Shown: in pieces, positions 37,393-48,991 of the stretch | Layout: every line of letters starts with the position of its first letter | How positions within the stretch are numbered: the stretch's first letter is position 1 | From: Trichaptum fuscoviolaceum | Lineage: Eukaryota > Basidiomycota > Agaricomycetes > Hymenochaetales > Trichaptaceae | DNA: 64,000 nucleotides | Direction: 5' to 3' | Assembly (NCBI GenBank): GCA_910574455.1 | Contig: CAJSYZ010000012.1 | Location: forward strand, 1,977,317 to 2,041,316 | Position numbers and translations under genes: made by a program | Notes under the pieces: generated by a model | The model's database searches: none | Told to the model about the DNA's origin: nothing | What the model saw: only the letters and a program-made list of their open reading frames with translations

Positions 37393-38971
37393 ATGGCTCT
37401 CCTCGCCTTATTGCAAGACATTACCAATTGCATAAGCCACGTTCACCGCCTTCGAGAACATCTAGCTCGAGATCGAGTACTGGGGTTGGACTTACATACG
37501 CTGTGAGTATATGTCTATTCTTTATCTGTGACCGAAAGACAGTATAAGCTGAACATACATATCCAGCGACTACAACGACACCATCAATTTAAAGAGCCGA
37601 CTGCATTCGGGAAAAGCAGCTCTGCATGGCCTTAAGGAGCTCCAAAAAGCCCTTCAGCCTCTGCTAAACTACGTTGATTAATCGATATACAAGATTCAAG
37701 ATGCACTACGTCCTTTGGTCCTTCATAATGGAATAAATATGGTGCCTAATGACATCCTTGCAATGATCTTCGAGAAAGCCTTCGAGTCCGCGCCATGGTC
37801 CACTCGTTACCTCGCGTCTGTAAATCGCCATTTCAGAAACGTCGCACTGTCACTACCCAAATTATGGTCTGTTCTACCAGCATTCCAAGGAAAGGAGGCT
37901 TTCAACCTCTATCTAGCTAGAAGCAGGGATGCGGGCTTAACGGTGGACTTGGGAAATGTCTTGTCATGGTACGGGAAAGAGATGATGCGACGCACTCAAC
38001 GTTGGGAGTCTGTGAAAATCACACACAAGGACAACGAAGGGGTTAATCTTCAAAGCCTGTCCTGCCCTAGGACCAAGACAATATCTGTCGAGCTCTTGCA
38101 CGGGGCAGGAAACCCGAGAAGATTTGAGGAGTTCAGTATTGAGTGGAAGCTGCCTGCCCTTCGTCACCTCACTTTCCGAAACGCTACGCCAGCTCTACTT
38201 CCGCCCGTTTTAGCAAACCTCACATCACTGGAGCTCAGGCTTGAATCCCATACGACCCTTTGCCCTTTCTCAAATTCAACCTTACTTCGCCAACTTAACT
38301 TCATGGATAGCTTGCAAGTGCTCTCGCTGACCCTACATTGCACAAAATTTGGAGAAGAAAATCCCTCACTCCTTTGCGACCTTTCATCTCTGATTGACTT
38401 CAACATAGACCTCTCAGACGAGGTTGATACTCATGGCCTTCGGACATTCCTGGACAAAATCAATATGAAGAGCGTCCGGAGACTCTCCGCCAAAATGGGT
38501 GACGAGATACTAGCGCTTGGATCATACCCTCGCGAATCTCTGTCTACCATCTTTTATACCTCGAGTCATCGACTTAGATTCCCAAACATGGAGGCCGCCA
38601 CTCTCGTTGTTGGCCCAAAAAGGAAGGAAGGAGAGAACGGTAACCTGACTATGGATTACCTACTCGGCCACTCGGCACTGAGGAATCTTTACATTAGATC
38701 TCCGGATTTTTTGTTTTTAGAACCCCAGATGTTCAAGGATCACAAGTTGAGCCTCCGAGTCGTGACTATCATAGGCTGCAATTCCGGTGTCCGCAAACTT
38801 TTGGACCACTTGCTCACGCACGTTAATCCAGATGGTGCGAAATTATGCAATAGCATCGAGAAGTTGAGGGTTTTGGGATGTGCAGAGGTGACAATGAACT
38901 ATTTGTTGGATTTTCTTTCCGAAGAGAAAATTGAATGGTCTCCTGTTGTTGATAATTACTCTTCCCAATAA
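37393..38971 (+). CDS. F-box-like protein gene with an in-frame stop
   Basis: Exon 1 (37393-37502) and exon 2 (from 37567) join in phase. They give a coiled-coil-like N-terminus (MALLALLQDITNCISHVH... then LKSRLHSGKAALHGLKELQK), typical of the region before the F-box in Agaricomycete F-box proteins. One TAA at 37679-37681 interrupts a frame that is otherwise open from 37568 to the end at 38971. After the stop comes IQDALRPLV, then the F-box-like VPNDILAMIFEKAF with ALSLPKLWSV, and a leucine-rich-repeat-like C-terminal region. A product could start at the ATG at 37739 (410 aa) and keep the whole F-box. F-box proteins recruit substrates to SCF ubiquitin ligases. No intron large enough can remove the stop, so this is a nonsense mutation, a sequence error or a truncated start. 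Confidence 0.7.
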
Positions 38972-40440
38972 TTTGATGTTGCCCTGATACTGTATTGTCA
39001 CTTGTAGTTACTTTACAAACGTTCATACACTACGGACGCGCAAATGACGTGAATTATACTCCTCGAGACCTATTTCTATGGCTGCATACCCTGGTCCTGG
39101 TCATTGAAACGTTTGACTACGAGGCTGCGTTTGTGTAATGTTTGGGAACTTGAGTGAAAGTGCAACAGAATTGTTCATACAATCTGAGCCCAAAAGTAGT
39201 TAGTGTAGGCCAAACAGATGATGGAGCATTTTTGGCATCTGTAGTTAAAACTGCATCTAGCTGGTCACATCGACTTCTATATGTACTATGTTAATAAGCT
39301 CGAAGCGAAGCGAAGTCGGGAACAGAAATGGGCCGAAGCACTTTGACGACACCGATAGCAAGTACATATCATCGATGCATTTTCATGAAGTCAAGAATTC
39401 CTATGATCGATGAATGCTCGGCACCTATGGCTAGAAGGCTCGGACCTAGTACTTTGACCAAACAATCAACTGAGACATTGCCTGAAAACTAAGAATGCTC
39501 AGACTTCAGTAGTGTTGGCCGGCTTGGGTCGCTTCAAGATGAATTCCGAGTTTATAGGCCCGGCAGATTTGACTTCCCCATTATCCCTTCGAAAGAAGGA
39601 CCTAAATACTGTTGCTTGGATGGTCAGAGAAGGTGGAAAAGAACAGAACAGAATGTAACATTTCACTCACAAGGTTCGGCTTCGTGAGGTATGACAATTC
39701 GATGCCATGTGAAATCTCTGTCAAAGGATACTAAATTAAGAGAACGCATATTAAAGCCGCAGGCCCGTACACAACCGTGACTAATTACTGAAGACGGTCG
39801 GAGGACGGCCAAAAAAGCGTCTACATGTAATGCACTCGCTTATTTCCTCGTGAATGTGTTCGCACAAGACCCCTGGAAAGATACCGAGTATGATGAGGTT
39901 GAAGTGGTACCGCAGATGGATTTTTTTTTTGGCGAATACAGTTGCGGAACCCAGCGCGAGTGATAGAGAAGAAAACGAAGGAGCCTACGAATAACTTAGA
40001 ATATGAGCTCTGCATTGGTGCAAAGAACAGACAGGAGTAAGTAACGAAGCTCTAAGGCATAGAAGGCGAGATAGACGGAGACCTCCTGGCAGGAAATGAA
40101 TCCATCTGCACGTTAGCACGTAACCGAGCAGGTAACAGAAGATGCGGAAGATATCCCAGACTCAGGCTATACAGTCGGGGCATTTCTTGATACCGTATTC
40201 CAAAGTATGTACCAGTATTATCAACATCAGGAAGGGCAACTGAACGGGAGCATATAAGTATGCTATGTGACGAAGATCACTTTGTCAAGTCGTGCCAGCC
40301 AAGCACGCCATGTGCAAATGTCGGCCTTCAGCCAGTTCAAGAATTGTACTGATGTGTAAAGAGTGTGAGGACCATAGCTGGAAGGCAAGATATTAGCAAA
40401 ATAATAAGAGACCTCAGCGCATCATCGTTAAACTTCAAGG
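38972..40440. other. Intergenic, no supported gene
   Basis: No coding region with domain or splice support. Small direct repeats occur (CGAAGCGAAGCGAAG near 39301). The stretch ends where C2H2 unit B begins. Confidence 0.5.
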
Positions 40441-40764
40441 TCGTAGAACGCAAGCTGAAATTTGCGACTTACTAATAGCCCGCTGTAAAGATAGTAAAGG
40501 TGAATTGTGCATCCCTTCGTGATGTTACCATTATAAAAGCGAAGATATAATCATCTGGGATGGCCTATGCGCGAGAACAACCTTCCTGGAAAGAAAAGTG
40601 TCGGGAGGCAATCACTCCCTTTGTCCCCCCATATTCGTCGGGATACACGTGTAGCACCCTGAGGCCAGGGCGCGTCCGGATATGGTAGCCATTCCCTTTG
40701 TCTCGCTGTAGGAAAGCAATCAACCTCGATGCTCGCTGCCCAGAGAGCGGTGCCCACCGTAGCG

Positions 40765-40772
40765 TATAAATA
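40765..40772 (+). promoter_or_regulatory. TATA box of C2H2 copy B
   Basis: TATAAATA, with its last base 99 bases before the ATG at 40871, as in the two other copies. Confidence 0.7.
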
Positions 40773-40870
40773 TTCCCCGTCTAGCGCCATGCTACAACCC
40801 ATCACAGCTCTACCAGAAGCCCCATCGAGTATCCTATCCTCCCCTCTCCTCGCTTTTCGTCGATTTCACT

Positions 40871-41788
40871 ATGCCTCGCGCAACAAAGTCAACCACTAAG
40901 ACAGGTGCTTGCACGTGCCTGGTCTGTGGTAAGGCCTTCCGCCGCAACTTCGACCTGAACCGCCATCTGGCTACGCATGACCCCCAGGTCGACAGGCTGT
41001 GAGTGGCGCTCTTCTCCGCCAGAATGATCATAGCTCACCTTTCCTATGCAGTAAAGCTGAATGTCCCTATGAGGACTGCACGTTCAAAACTCTGCAACAG
41101 AGTAACCTGAAGACGCACATTATTGCAAAGCAGTGAGTGGCTCTTTAGTGTAACACACGCTCTCTCGACTCACATGTCTGGTAGCCTTAAATTGAGGCCA
41201 CATAAATGCACTATTGGCGGATGCACATCGTCTTTCGCAGACATGTCGACCTTGATCCGCCACGAGAAGATCGTGCACGACCATCATCGGTCCAGCGCAT
41301 CAACCGTGCCAAAGTACTCAAGAAAGAAGCCTGTGGTTAAGCTTGAGGACGTAGACTTTGCTCTGACCATGCCCGAATCGACTCGCTCGACACCGGGTCT
41401 CTCGGATGCAGGCAGCTCTTCGGGATCCTTGTCTCCCTTTCCCCCAAGTCCATCCATGACCGGAATGCCTATCCCAAGCCAGTCGACGGCGGCCACCCTC
41501 GGCGAAGGAAGCCAGTATTGCGCTAGCAACTTCCCTAACTTCTACCCGGACATTGCCTTCTGGTCTTCTCAGCAGCCATTCGAGAGCCTATTCGTCCCGG
41601 AACAGCAACAGTTTCAAGCCATAGACAGCAATACAGTAGCCAGCGGCCTTGGTTTTACTTCGTTGGATTGGATGAAGGAGCTTGTTTCGTCTACGCCATC
41701 CTATTCCTCTGATGCATGGTCATTTCTGTATCCAGCTGGCGCCGAACTTTCAGACCAAGGCTCGAGGTTTGGGTGGTCCTCAATCTGA
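40871..41788 (+). CDS. C2H2 zinc-finger protein, copy B
   Basis: Exons 40871-40998, 41052-41132 and 41185-41788 give 270 aa. All three fingers are intact (CLVC...HLATH, CPYEDC...HIIAKH, CTIGGC...HEKIVH), with the same intron positions as copies A and C. It differs most in the C-terminal half: PSMTGMPIPSQSTAATLGEG against PSMFGVPIPSQPLAATLSEG in copy C, loss of a DSSHQ segment and a gain of about eight residues (NTVASGLGF) near 170-180 from the finger end. The C-terminus SRFGWSSI is unchanged. The finger region being more conserved than the tail suggests selection for DNA binding in each copy. It is probably a nuclear regulator with unknown targets. Confidence 0.88.
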
Positions 41789-41990
41789 CGGCTGTAATCC
41801 TTTCCTAGCACCTTTTATTTATTCCTCATTATTCAATCTGTCACTCAGCATTGTACACTTACCTTCGCATTGTCTCATACCTTCATCCTTTTCGTTTTTT
41901 GCTTGCAAATTGTCTTCAGGATTTCGCATTGTATTATATCTCTCTGTTCTGTAACTGCTCTTCTGCTGCCGATAGCACACGGTCAACATT

Positions 41991-42576
41991 AGAGCCGAAT
42001 TTTGCGGTTAATATCCAGGACGTCCTCGTCTTTTTCTGAAGCTTGTCCTTAGTCGTCTGTAAGCTTCATTCAGTATAATGCTTGTGGTTAAGAGTCAACG
42101 CTGCACGTCAGAATGTTGGTACAGTTCGACATAGAATTGCGAGACGAAAAGTAAGAAGCAGACTCGGAGTTTATCCCCATTGAGTAGTAACGCGTTGTGC
42201 ACCAAAATACCCACTGGCACCCATGGCAAGCGATCATCTCCCTACTACTCGCACGCACACAATCCCCCTCTCCACGAGCATCATTTCCCTCTTCTCTCTC
42301 ACTTTGCTGCAGTTTGTGACAACGAGGCAAGTACTTGCTCGACACGTCGCGCACGACAAAGAGTCCTCCAGTTGAAGAAGGTGCTATCTCCGACTCGGAC
42401 GCCGAACTTTGAAGAGTGACCTCAGGTGCCCGGCAAGCCGAGCTACTTGTGATTGCGCACTTCGGAGTCTGTGAAACTCGACTTGCTTCTCTGTCTGAGA
42501 CTCAGTCATATATCTGTGTAACAATCGTATTGGACGTGGTGGGCTTATTTGGTGCTCGACGATAACGCGTTTCACG
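41991..42576. other. Intergenic upstream of the secreted/TM protein gene
   Basis: It contains GACTCGGA-type sequence near 42390 and 42470. No gene is supported. It probably holds the 3' end of unit B and the promoter of the next gene. Confidence 0.4.
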
Positions 42577-43539
42577 ATGTTCACGATGTTCACGAAGATA
42601 TCACTGCTCGCCACAGCTGTGGCCTTTGCTGTGGTCAATGTACACGCACAGTCATCCTCGACGTTGACTGTGCCACAGTCGGCGATCACTCCGCAAAGTC
42701 CTTCCTCGTCATTCGACTCCAGTTCGTTTGATTCGGTTACCGTCACGGAGTCGGGTGCAGTCGGGGATTTCAGCTCGACAGAGGTCATCTTCCCTGCGTG
42801 AGTCTTACGTTCCTACAGGGAGAAGTTATTGGCCTCAACAACTTACTGGATAGCACGGAATCCACATTCCCCCCGACCCTCACATCGTGCTTCATCACAC
42901 CCACAGGGTCGTACCCGATGACAACCGAGGTGCTCGAGTGAGCATTCTAAGCCTTCGTTGCTCCGATGTCATATTCACCTCGTTCATGCAGTCCACAAGC
43001 AAGTGATCTCCCTATCGGCGCGGAGTGTTTCCTGGTGATTCGTGAATCTGGAGGGACCATCGATGAGGATCTTCTGTACGTCCTACTTTATATCTTATTA
43101 CACTCCCGTCTCATTTCAATGTAGCTACACCGTTGCCACTGACGGCGCTACCATCTCCTTCGACTCTCTTGGAGTTCCGCACACACTTGCACCCTCCACT
43201 TCATCGGCTGCCACCTCAAGCACATCTTCCAAGCACACCGGCACGATCGTCGGAGCCGTCATCGGTTCCATATTTGGGATGCTTTTCGTTGGAGCGGTGG
43301 GTCATAAGTTTCGTGAGAGAGGAAACCATTGATATTGAACCCGACGTGTAGACTCTCCTTTGGATTCGCCGTCATCGCCGTTCGAGTCGCCCGAATGCCA
43401 CTTGGTTCAATCGCCCAGCCGGATGGGTTCAGGATGAAAAACCGGGTCCTCAGATTGGTGAGCTCGAGCTATTCCTGTTCTGAAGGAATGATACTAATCT
43501 CCGGCCTTAACAGAAATGACCCGTCGTGCTGGAGCCTAA
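42577..43539 (+). CDS. Small secreted-type single-pass membrane protein
   Basis: Six exons (42577-42797, 42854-42937, 42992-43075, 43125-43296, 43352-43457 and 43514-43539) join in phase to about 230 aa. A signal peptide (MFTMFTKISLLATAVAFAVV, cleavage likely after NVHA at residue 24) is followed by a Ser/Thr-rich lumenal part with few cysteines (SCFITPTGSYP, ECFLVIRE). Then come a Ser/Thr stalk and one membrane helix (about 168-188, TGTIVGAVIGSIFGMLFVGA) containing small-residue spacing suited to helix packing. The cytosolic tail is short and basic (RRHRRSSR). The layout resembles fungal cell-surface sensors or anchors, but there is no WSC or other named domain, so no function is assigned. 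An ATG in another frame upstream is not used. Confidence 0.7.
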
Positions 43540-44269
43540 TGAGACGATTGAGCAGTCATGACGATTGGCGAAGACGTTAACAACTTAACTGTGGGGTATT
43601 TATTTGAATCAAGGACACTTGTACGGCACAATTCCTTTCCTTTCTTCCTCAGCTATCGTGCGATACCGTATATTTGACGTTTTCCGTTTCCTTCATTGGA
43701 GCCTGAGGATATGAACCAAGTAACGTCTTTTATTCCTTTCTGTAGACGTCTATTGCAATGTTGTTATGTTACTACGAGCTTGTCACCTGTTTGTTGTCCT
43801 TTTGTGACTTTTTATGTGCTTATTCGTCTATCTATCATTTTGTATGTGAAGTAAAGCTTCAGCTCGCAACTCCCGCTTCGGCTCCTACATATGTCGCCCT
43901 GTGTAACCGTCGTTGAACTTGAAAATGCACAACAGCTTGCGGCAAAATCCGAACATGATCTGCCAGTGGAACTTTTTCTTGAAAGACGGCTGAGAACCAC
44001 TTTCTACTGTCTTCTTTGTATGCTTCTTAGCTTAGGCGAAAGGATATAACTACGGTAGGACGAAAAAAATCTCTAAGGTATGACTGTAAACATTGGCAAG
44101 CTCAGTTATGTAAACTAGAATCGTAACAGACCTTCGCAGAAAACCTCGTACAGTATGACAGGACAAAAACCGTGTAGCATGGCCCAACAAGAGTATTGTA
44201 GGGCGATACCTATCGGTCGATATTATCGGAGACATCAATATACAATGGTATTATCGCATCACGAAGAGC
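43540..44269. other. Intergenic, no supported gene
   Basis: Presumed 3' ends of two convergent genes. No feature seen. Confidence 0.5.
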
Positions 44270-44439
44270 AGTTGCAAAACGATGTAATATGGTACAATGC
44301 GAAATTCTGAAGACGATGTGCAAGCAGAAAGCGAATAGGATGAAGGTATAAAACAATGCGAAGGTGAGTGCTGCAATAATGAAATGAAAGACTGAATAAT
44401 GACGAATAAAGAAAAGGCGACAGAAAAGGATTACAACTC

Positions 44440-45345
44440 TTAGATTGAGGACCATCCAAACCTCGAGCCTTGGTCTGAAAGTTCGGCGCCAGCTGGATAC
44501 AGAAATGACCATGCATCAGATGGATAGGAAGGGGAAGGCGAAACAAGCCCGTTCATCCAATCCAGCGAAGCGGATCCGCTGTCTATGGCTTGAAACTGTT
44601 GCTGATGTGACGAATCCGGGACGAACAGGCTGTCGAATGGCTGTTGAGACGACCAGAAGGCAATGTCCGGGTAGAAGTTAGGGAAGCTGCCAGCACAATA
44701 CTGGTTTCCTTCGCTGAGGGTGGCCGCCAACGGCTGGCTTGGGATAGGCACGCCAAACATGGATGGACTTGGCGGAAAGGGCGACAGAGAGCCCGAAGAG
44801 CTGCCTGCATCCGAGAGACCCGGTGTCGAGCGAGTCGATTCTGGCATGGACAGGGCGAAGTCTACGTCCTCAAGCTTAACCACAGGCTTCTTCCTTGAGT
44901 ACTTGGGCACGGTTGATGCGCTGGACCGATGATGGTCGTGCACGATCTTCTCGTGGCGGATCAAGGTCGACATGTCTGCGAAAGACGATGTACATCCGCC
45001 AATAGTGCATTTATGTGGCCTCAATTTAAGGCTACCAGACATGTGAGTCGAGAGAGCGTATGTTTCACTAAAGAGCCACTCACTGCTTTGCAATAATGTG
45101 TGTCTTCAGGTTACTCTGTTGCAGAGTTTTGAACGTGCAAGCCTCATAGGGACATTCAGCTTTACTGCATTGGAAAGGTGAGCTATGATCATTCTTATGG
45201 GGAAGAGCGCCACTCACAGGTTGTCGACCTGGGGGTCATGCGTAGCCAGATGGCGGTTCAGGTCGAAGTTGCGGCGGAAGGCCTTACCACAGACCAGGCA
45301 CGTGCAAGCACCTGTCTTAGTGGTTGACTTTGTTGCGCGAGGCAT
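44440..45345 (-). CDS. C2H2 zinc-finger protein, copy C
   Basis: Exons 45345-45218, 45164-45084 and 45031-44440 give 266 aa, identical in layout to copy A. The three zinc fingers are intact, with one visible difference from A in finger 3 (HEKIVH against HEKNVH). Scattered substitutions occur in the Ser/Pro-rich part, for example PESTRSTPGL against PESTRSTPDL and LEDVDF against REDVDF. No frameshift or stop distinguishes it from a working gene. It is either a very recent duplicate or a copy kept alike by gene conversion; copies A and C are closer to each other than to B. Probable nuclear DNA-binding protein, targets unknown. Confidence 0.88.
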
Positions 45346-45443
45346 AGTGAAATCGACGAAGAGCGAGAAGAGGGGCGGATAGGATACTCGATGGGGCTTC
45401 TGGGAGAGCTGTGATGGGTTCTAACATGGCGCTAGACGGGGAA

Positions 45444-45451
45444 TATTTATA
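45444..45451 (-). promoter_or_regulatory. TATA box of C2H2 copy C
   Basis: TATAAATA on the minus strand at the same distance from the ATG (45345) as in copies A and B. Confidence 0.7.
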
Positions 45452-45655
45452 TGCTACGGTGGGCATCGCCCTCTGGGCAGCGAGCATCGAGGTTGATTGC
45501 TTTCCTACAGCGAGACAAAGGGAATGGATACCATATCTGGACGCGCCCTGGCCTCAGGGTGCTACACGTGTATCCCGACGAATATGGGGGGACAAAGGGA
45601 GTGATTGCCTCCCGACACTTTTCTTTCCAGGAAGGTTGTTCTCGCGCATAGGCCT

Positions 45656-47550
45656 CTGAAGACGATACTCCGTTCGTTGTGTTATAAAATATGGATGATA
45701 CACGCTAATACAGTCTTTTTAACATATGTTGAACTTAAATAGATTTCGAGAGCCGTTATACGTTGCAATGGTATTGATTTTTTCCAGGCTTGAGGCCCGT
45801 ATACGCACCTGCAAGTCCTCGGCCCTTCATACCAATGTTCGTGATATTCTGTTTCCAATCTGAATGGAGGGCATTCTATCACGAGCAGATCTGGAACCTC
45901 GAATTGTGCGCCCTGCGCCTTGAATTATAAGATACAGATTACCAAGGAGATGTGATGGCTTAATATTTTCCCTTTATCCAAACACAAACATTGCTGAGAC
46001 TCAATTGGCCTCGCTCAATGAGTGTCATTATCAATTTTGCTGCTAGTCATCAGGGTCTTGGATGTCTGGACCACCTGCTTTGTGTCATTGCTGAAGTCAA
46101 TCTGTCTTCTTTCAATGCTCAGAAAATAAGCGAAGAATGTGCGATCCGACGTTCGAGTAGGTATGAGAGGAATCGACTTTACATCGTTCACTTTGGTAAG
46201 TTTCTCAGCGTTTACTGCCTACTTTTCTTATTGAACAACTCACTGCGGCCAATCCTACTTCAGTCTTTAGGACCTCCCTCAGGCTGCCACTATGCTGAGG
46301 AAGTGAAGAGATAATGAAATGTAAGATAGGTGTGACGAACGTGTTCCATGCTGTACCTTCTTACTGCAGTAAAGTTTGGATCCGATGAGTTCGGCTGGCT
46401 GGCTGCGGGAGTCTGAAAGAAGAACATCCCCTCCTTTGATACAGTACCAATGGGGTGGTTTAATTCGAGCACGTATTGGCCTGCAACGTTTCACCCCAAA
46501 CCCTCGATCGGGCGGCCAGGCTTTAGACTGGTGCAGTACTTGCCTTGAAGAAAGACACGGACTATGCTGAAACGATTCTTCCAACTCGATTATCTTCTCT
46601 GGACCCAGAATATCTGAGCACTTCTGTCGTCAAACCCAGAGCCCAGATCGGCCTGCCGTTGCGGGTTGATTCGGTAGGGTTCGTGTAGTCGTGATTGGAA
46701 GTATAAATCAAGCCTGTCTTCGAGCCTAGGCATGTCGCCTTCATCCCTCAGGTAAAGAGGATGTTCCTCTGCGGTTGTGCGTATCCGAAGTACGCATGAC
46801 TTGTCTGCAATGAGAATGACTCCAAGCTTGGTGATATGTGGCATACTCGGTAAATACATGTGCATATGTTCTATGCTAACTCCTTACGCAATATCTTATC
46901 TTTTCAAGGGCAAGAATGTCGTGCGCTTCGTAATCTTCTTCGCCTACTTGGTATTGACCGGCAAGCACCTCTCGAATCTATACATTTGCCTGGCAACCGG
47001 ACTTCTCGCTACTTTCATCGATGCCGAATTCATTTCCGGGATAATGGGAACAAATCAACAACGCTGCTAAATTTACTTGACTATTCCGAGCCGCGTTCCT
47101 GCGGCTAAGGCTCAGCCGGCAGTAGGAGGTCGGCGAGCACTTGAATTGGTTGAGGTTTCGCACTCCGCATGTTCATGCCGGGTGATGTGTCCCCACCAAG
47201 CCAGAAGCCCGCGGCTCCGAGGTGTAGTCGGCATCGCAGCGCTATGGATGCTCTTCAATTGCATTGGCTCGGCCGCCATGATCAGGTCTTGAAGGCTGTT
47301 GCATATGAGCTTATGGAAAGCCGGAATCAAATAGACCATACCACAAGCGTGTAAACATTGCTGGATCGGATGGATCAATGTTAATGTACATGCTTATTTA
47401 TGTATGTATTTAGAAACGGCAAGGTGAGAATTAGTTTGGCAACCTACAGTAAAGGCGCTCGGCTTTTCGCCCTATATGCATCATGATAGTAGATTACAGA
47501 TTATTTACTTCTAAATGGTAGCTTTTAGTAGTTCTACTAAGACTCGGAGG
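45656..47550. other. Accessory stretch without an assignable gene
   Basis: Open frames of 60-110 codons occur on both strands (for example 46590-46865 minus and 46860-47108 plus) but none has a recognisable domain, a consistent splice chain or a good start. It may contain decayed genes. Confidence 0.4.
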
Positions 47551-47697
47551 CGCTGCCAGTGGCACGTGACAGTCAAGTGAGCGGGACGCGTCAAACGCGC
47601 TGTGACCCTCCGAGTCCTTTGACTCGCACCACTATCCTCTTCGTCGATAATACGCATAGATTGCTCACAGAACTACACCCAGCGTCTTCTCTGAACA

Positions 47698-47990
47698 TGA
47701 TAATTATTTCTCATCCCACAACTCATGAGGAGCGGCACAAACTTTACGAATCATCAACCAAGAGGACTCGGACAACTTCGAGCCTTAAGACAAATTGGAA
47801 AAAGCCTCGAGATTCGCGCTACCCCCCAATAAATGTTAAATCACCGCTCATATCTCACTCAATCAAAGCTATACAGGATTTAAACGTCAATTGGGACTCC
47901 GACGATCCAGGCAAATGTCAGGCCTCGTTCATCTCTAAGCCAGCCGACGTGTGGGCCTTTGTTATTGAAGTCATCGAGGTACGCGCGTAA
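47698..47990 (+). CDS. Possible short coding exon, unknown
   Basis: An ATG-started frame of 97 codons (MIIISHPTTHEERHKLYESS onward) with charged composition ends in FVIEVIE just before a good 5' splice site (GAG/GTACGCG at about 47980). No following exon could be found. It lies behind a GACTCG-rich stretch like that upstream of the kinase at 13.2 kb. It could be a 5' remnant of a gene or chance. Confidence 0.25.
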
Positions 47991-48991
47991 AACCCAGCTC
48001 TGAATATCTCATCCCCTTCTGTCATGACTTTATGAATGCTCACGAAACATTTCTGTCCCTTTCAGTAATGTGGCCTCGTTCGTGCTATTCCGCCCTTCTC
48101 CGTGCCCCGGGATAGCGTTTACATCTCACTCGAATTCGTGATGCATATTTGCTTTGATCATTTTGCGTCCGGGGTATGAACTGGGAACACGTACGTCGTG
48201 ACATATTATTTTAGACTTCTTGTCTTTATCAACCTTATGTTATAGTATCTCTGGCGTCTCAAGCCCTGCAAGTCGGCGCATTGATTCGGCAACCGGCACT
48301 GATCGACTAAGGTTGCAAAGACGCTTGACCTCTGAATCCGATTTCTCGGAGACCGTCTCCGAGTTTCGCAGGCCGAAATCTCGCCATTCATGCATCATCC
48401 TCTATTTTAACTCACCACATCTTGCCTGAATTTGGCCATCAGTTAACTCATGCCGAGGCTTCAAGTAGCTATTAAAACAGCACCCGGCGCAATGTTATTC
48501 GCGGTGCACCTGCCGTCTCGGAACCGGATTTATCTGAGTCTGCCATTGGCTGGGTTGTATATTCGGCATAGCATTCATTACACCATTGCTCGCGGAAGTT
48601 TTACATGTTCAGCGGCAGAGGCCGTATGCGTCCCTTCGAACGGCACGGGATGGACTTGGCGCTGAGGCTGAAAATAACTGCGTCGGCATCTGTCTTCTCT
48701 GAGAAACTGAGGCAAGTCTTCGTCTCGTTCAGCCAGTCCGGCACTCATCGCGCAGACCTCAGGTCCCAAAATATCTTCTTGGGCATGCCCGTCCTCAAAA
48801 TGCACGTAACCCTCGATTACGCTTCTCCCTCCACCACGATACCGACCCACCCTCAGTTCATCACTGCCAGGTATATGGCAACTGTCCCGACTTGTCTTCC
48901 GCAACCTGCTTTCCGACCGACCGCAGCACGCTCACCGTAAGTGCGAGACCTTGAAGGACGCCGTTCATACATTTCGTATTCGGGAGGAATC
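47991..48991. other. Upstream region of the MFS gene
   Basis: Short overlapping open frames at 48450-48940 show no domain. It is probably the promoter and leader of the transporter gene. Confidence 0.4.

Larger units (their letters stand above)
40441..41990 (+). repeat. Duplicated C2H2 unit B (inverted relative to A and C)
   Basis: This mirrors unit A over promoter, exons, introns and 3' flank. The shared sequence upstream begins near CGTAGAACG at 40441, matching unit A to about 29345. It is therefore the second arm of an inverted repeat with about 11 kb between the arms. Confidence 0.8.
44270..45655 (-). repeat. Duplicated C2H2 unit C
   Basis: Same orientation as unit A. Similarity runs from the 3' flank through the promoter and stops abruptly at about 45652 (after GCATAGGCC), where units A and B continue to match each other. 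Unit C thus lost or never had the far-upstream part. Confidence 0.8.

Noticed and set aside
42384..42788. 134-codon minus-strand frame over the secreted protein gene
   Set aside because: Opposite strand of exon 1, which has a signal peptide and consistent splicing.
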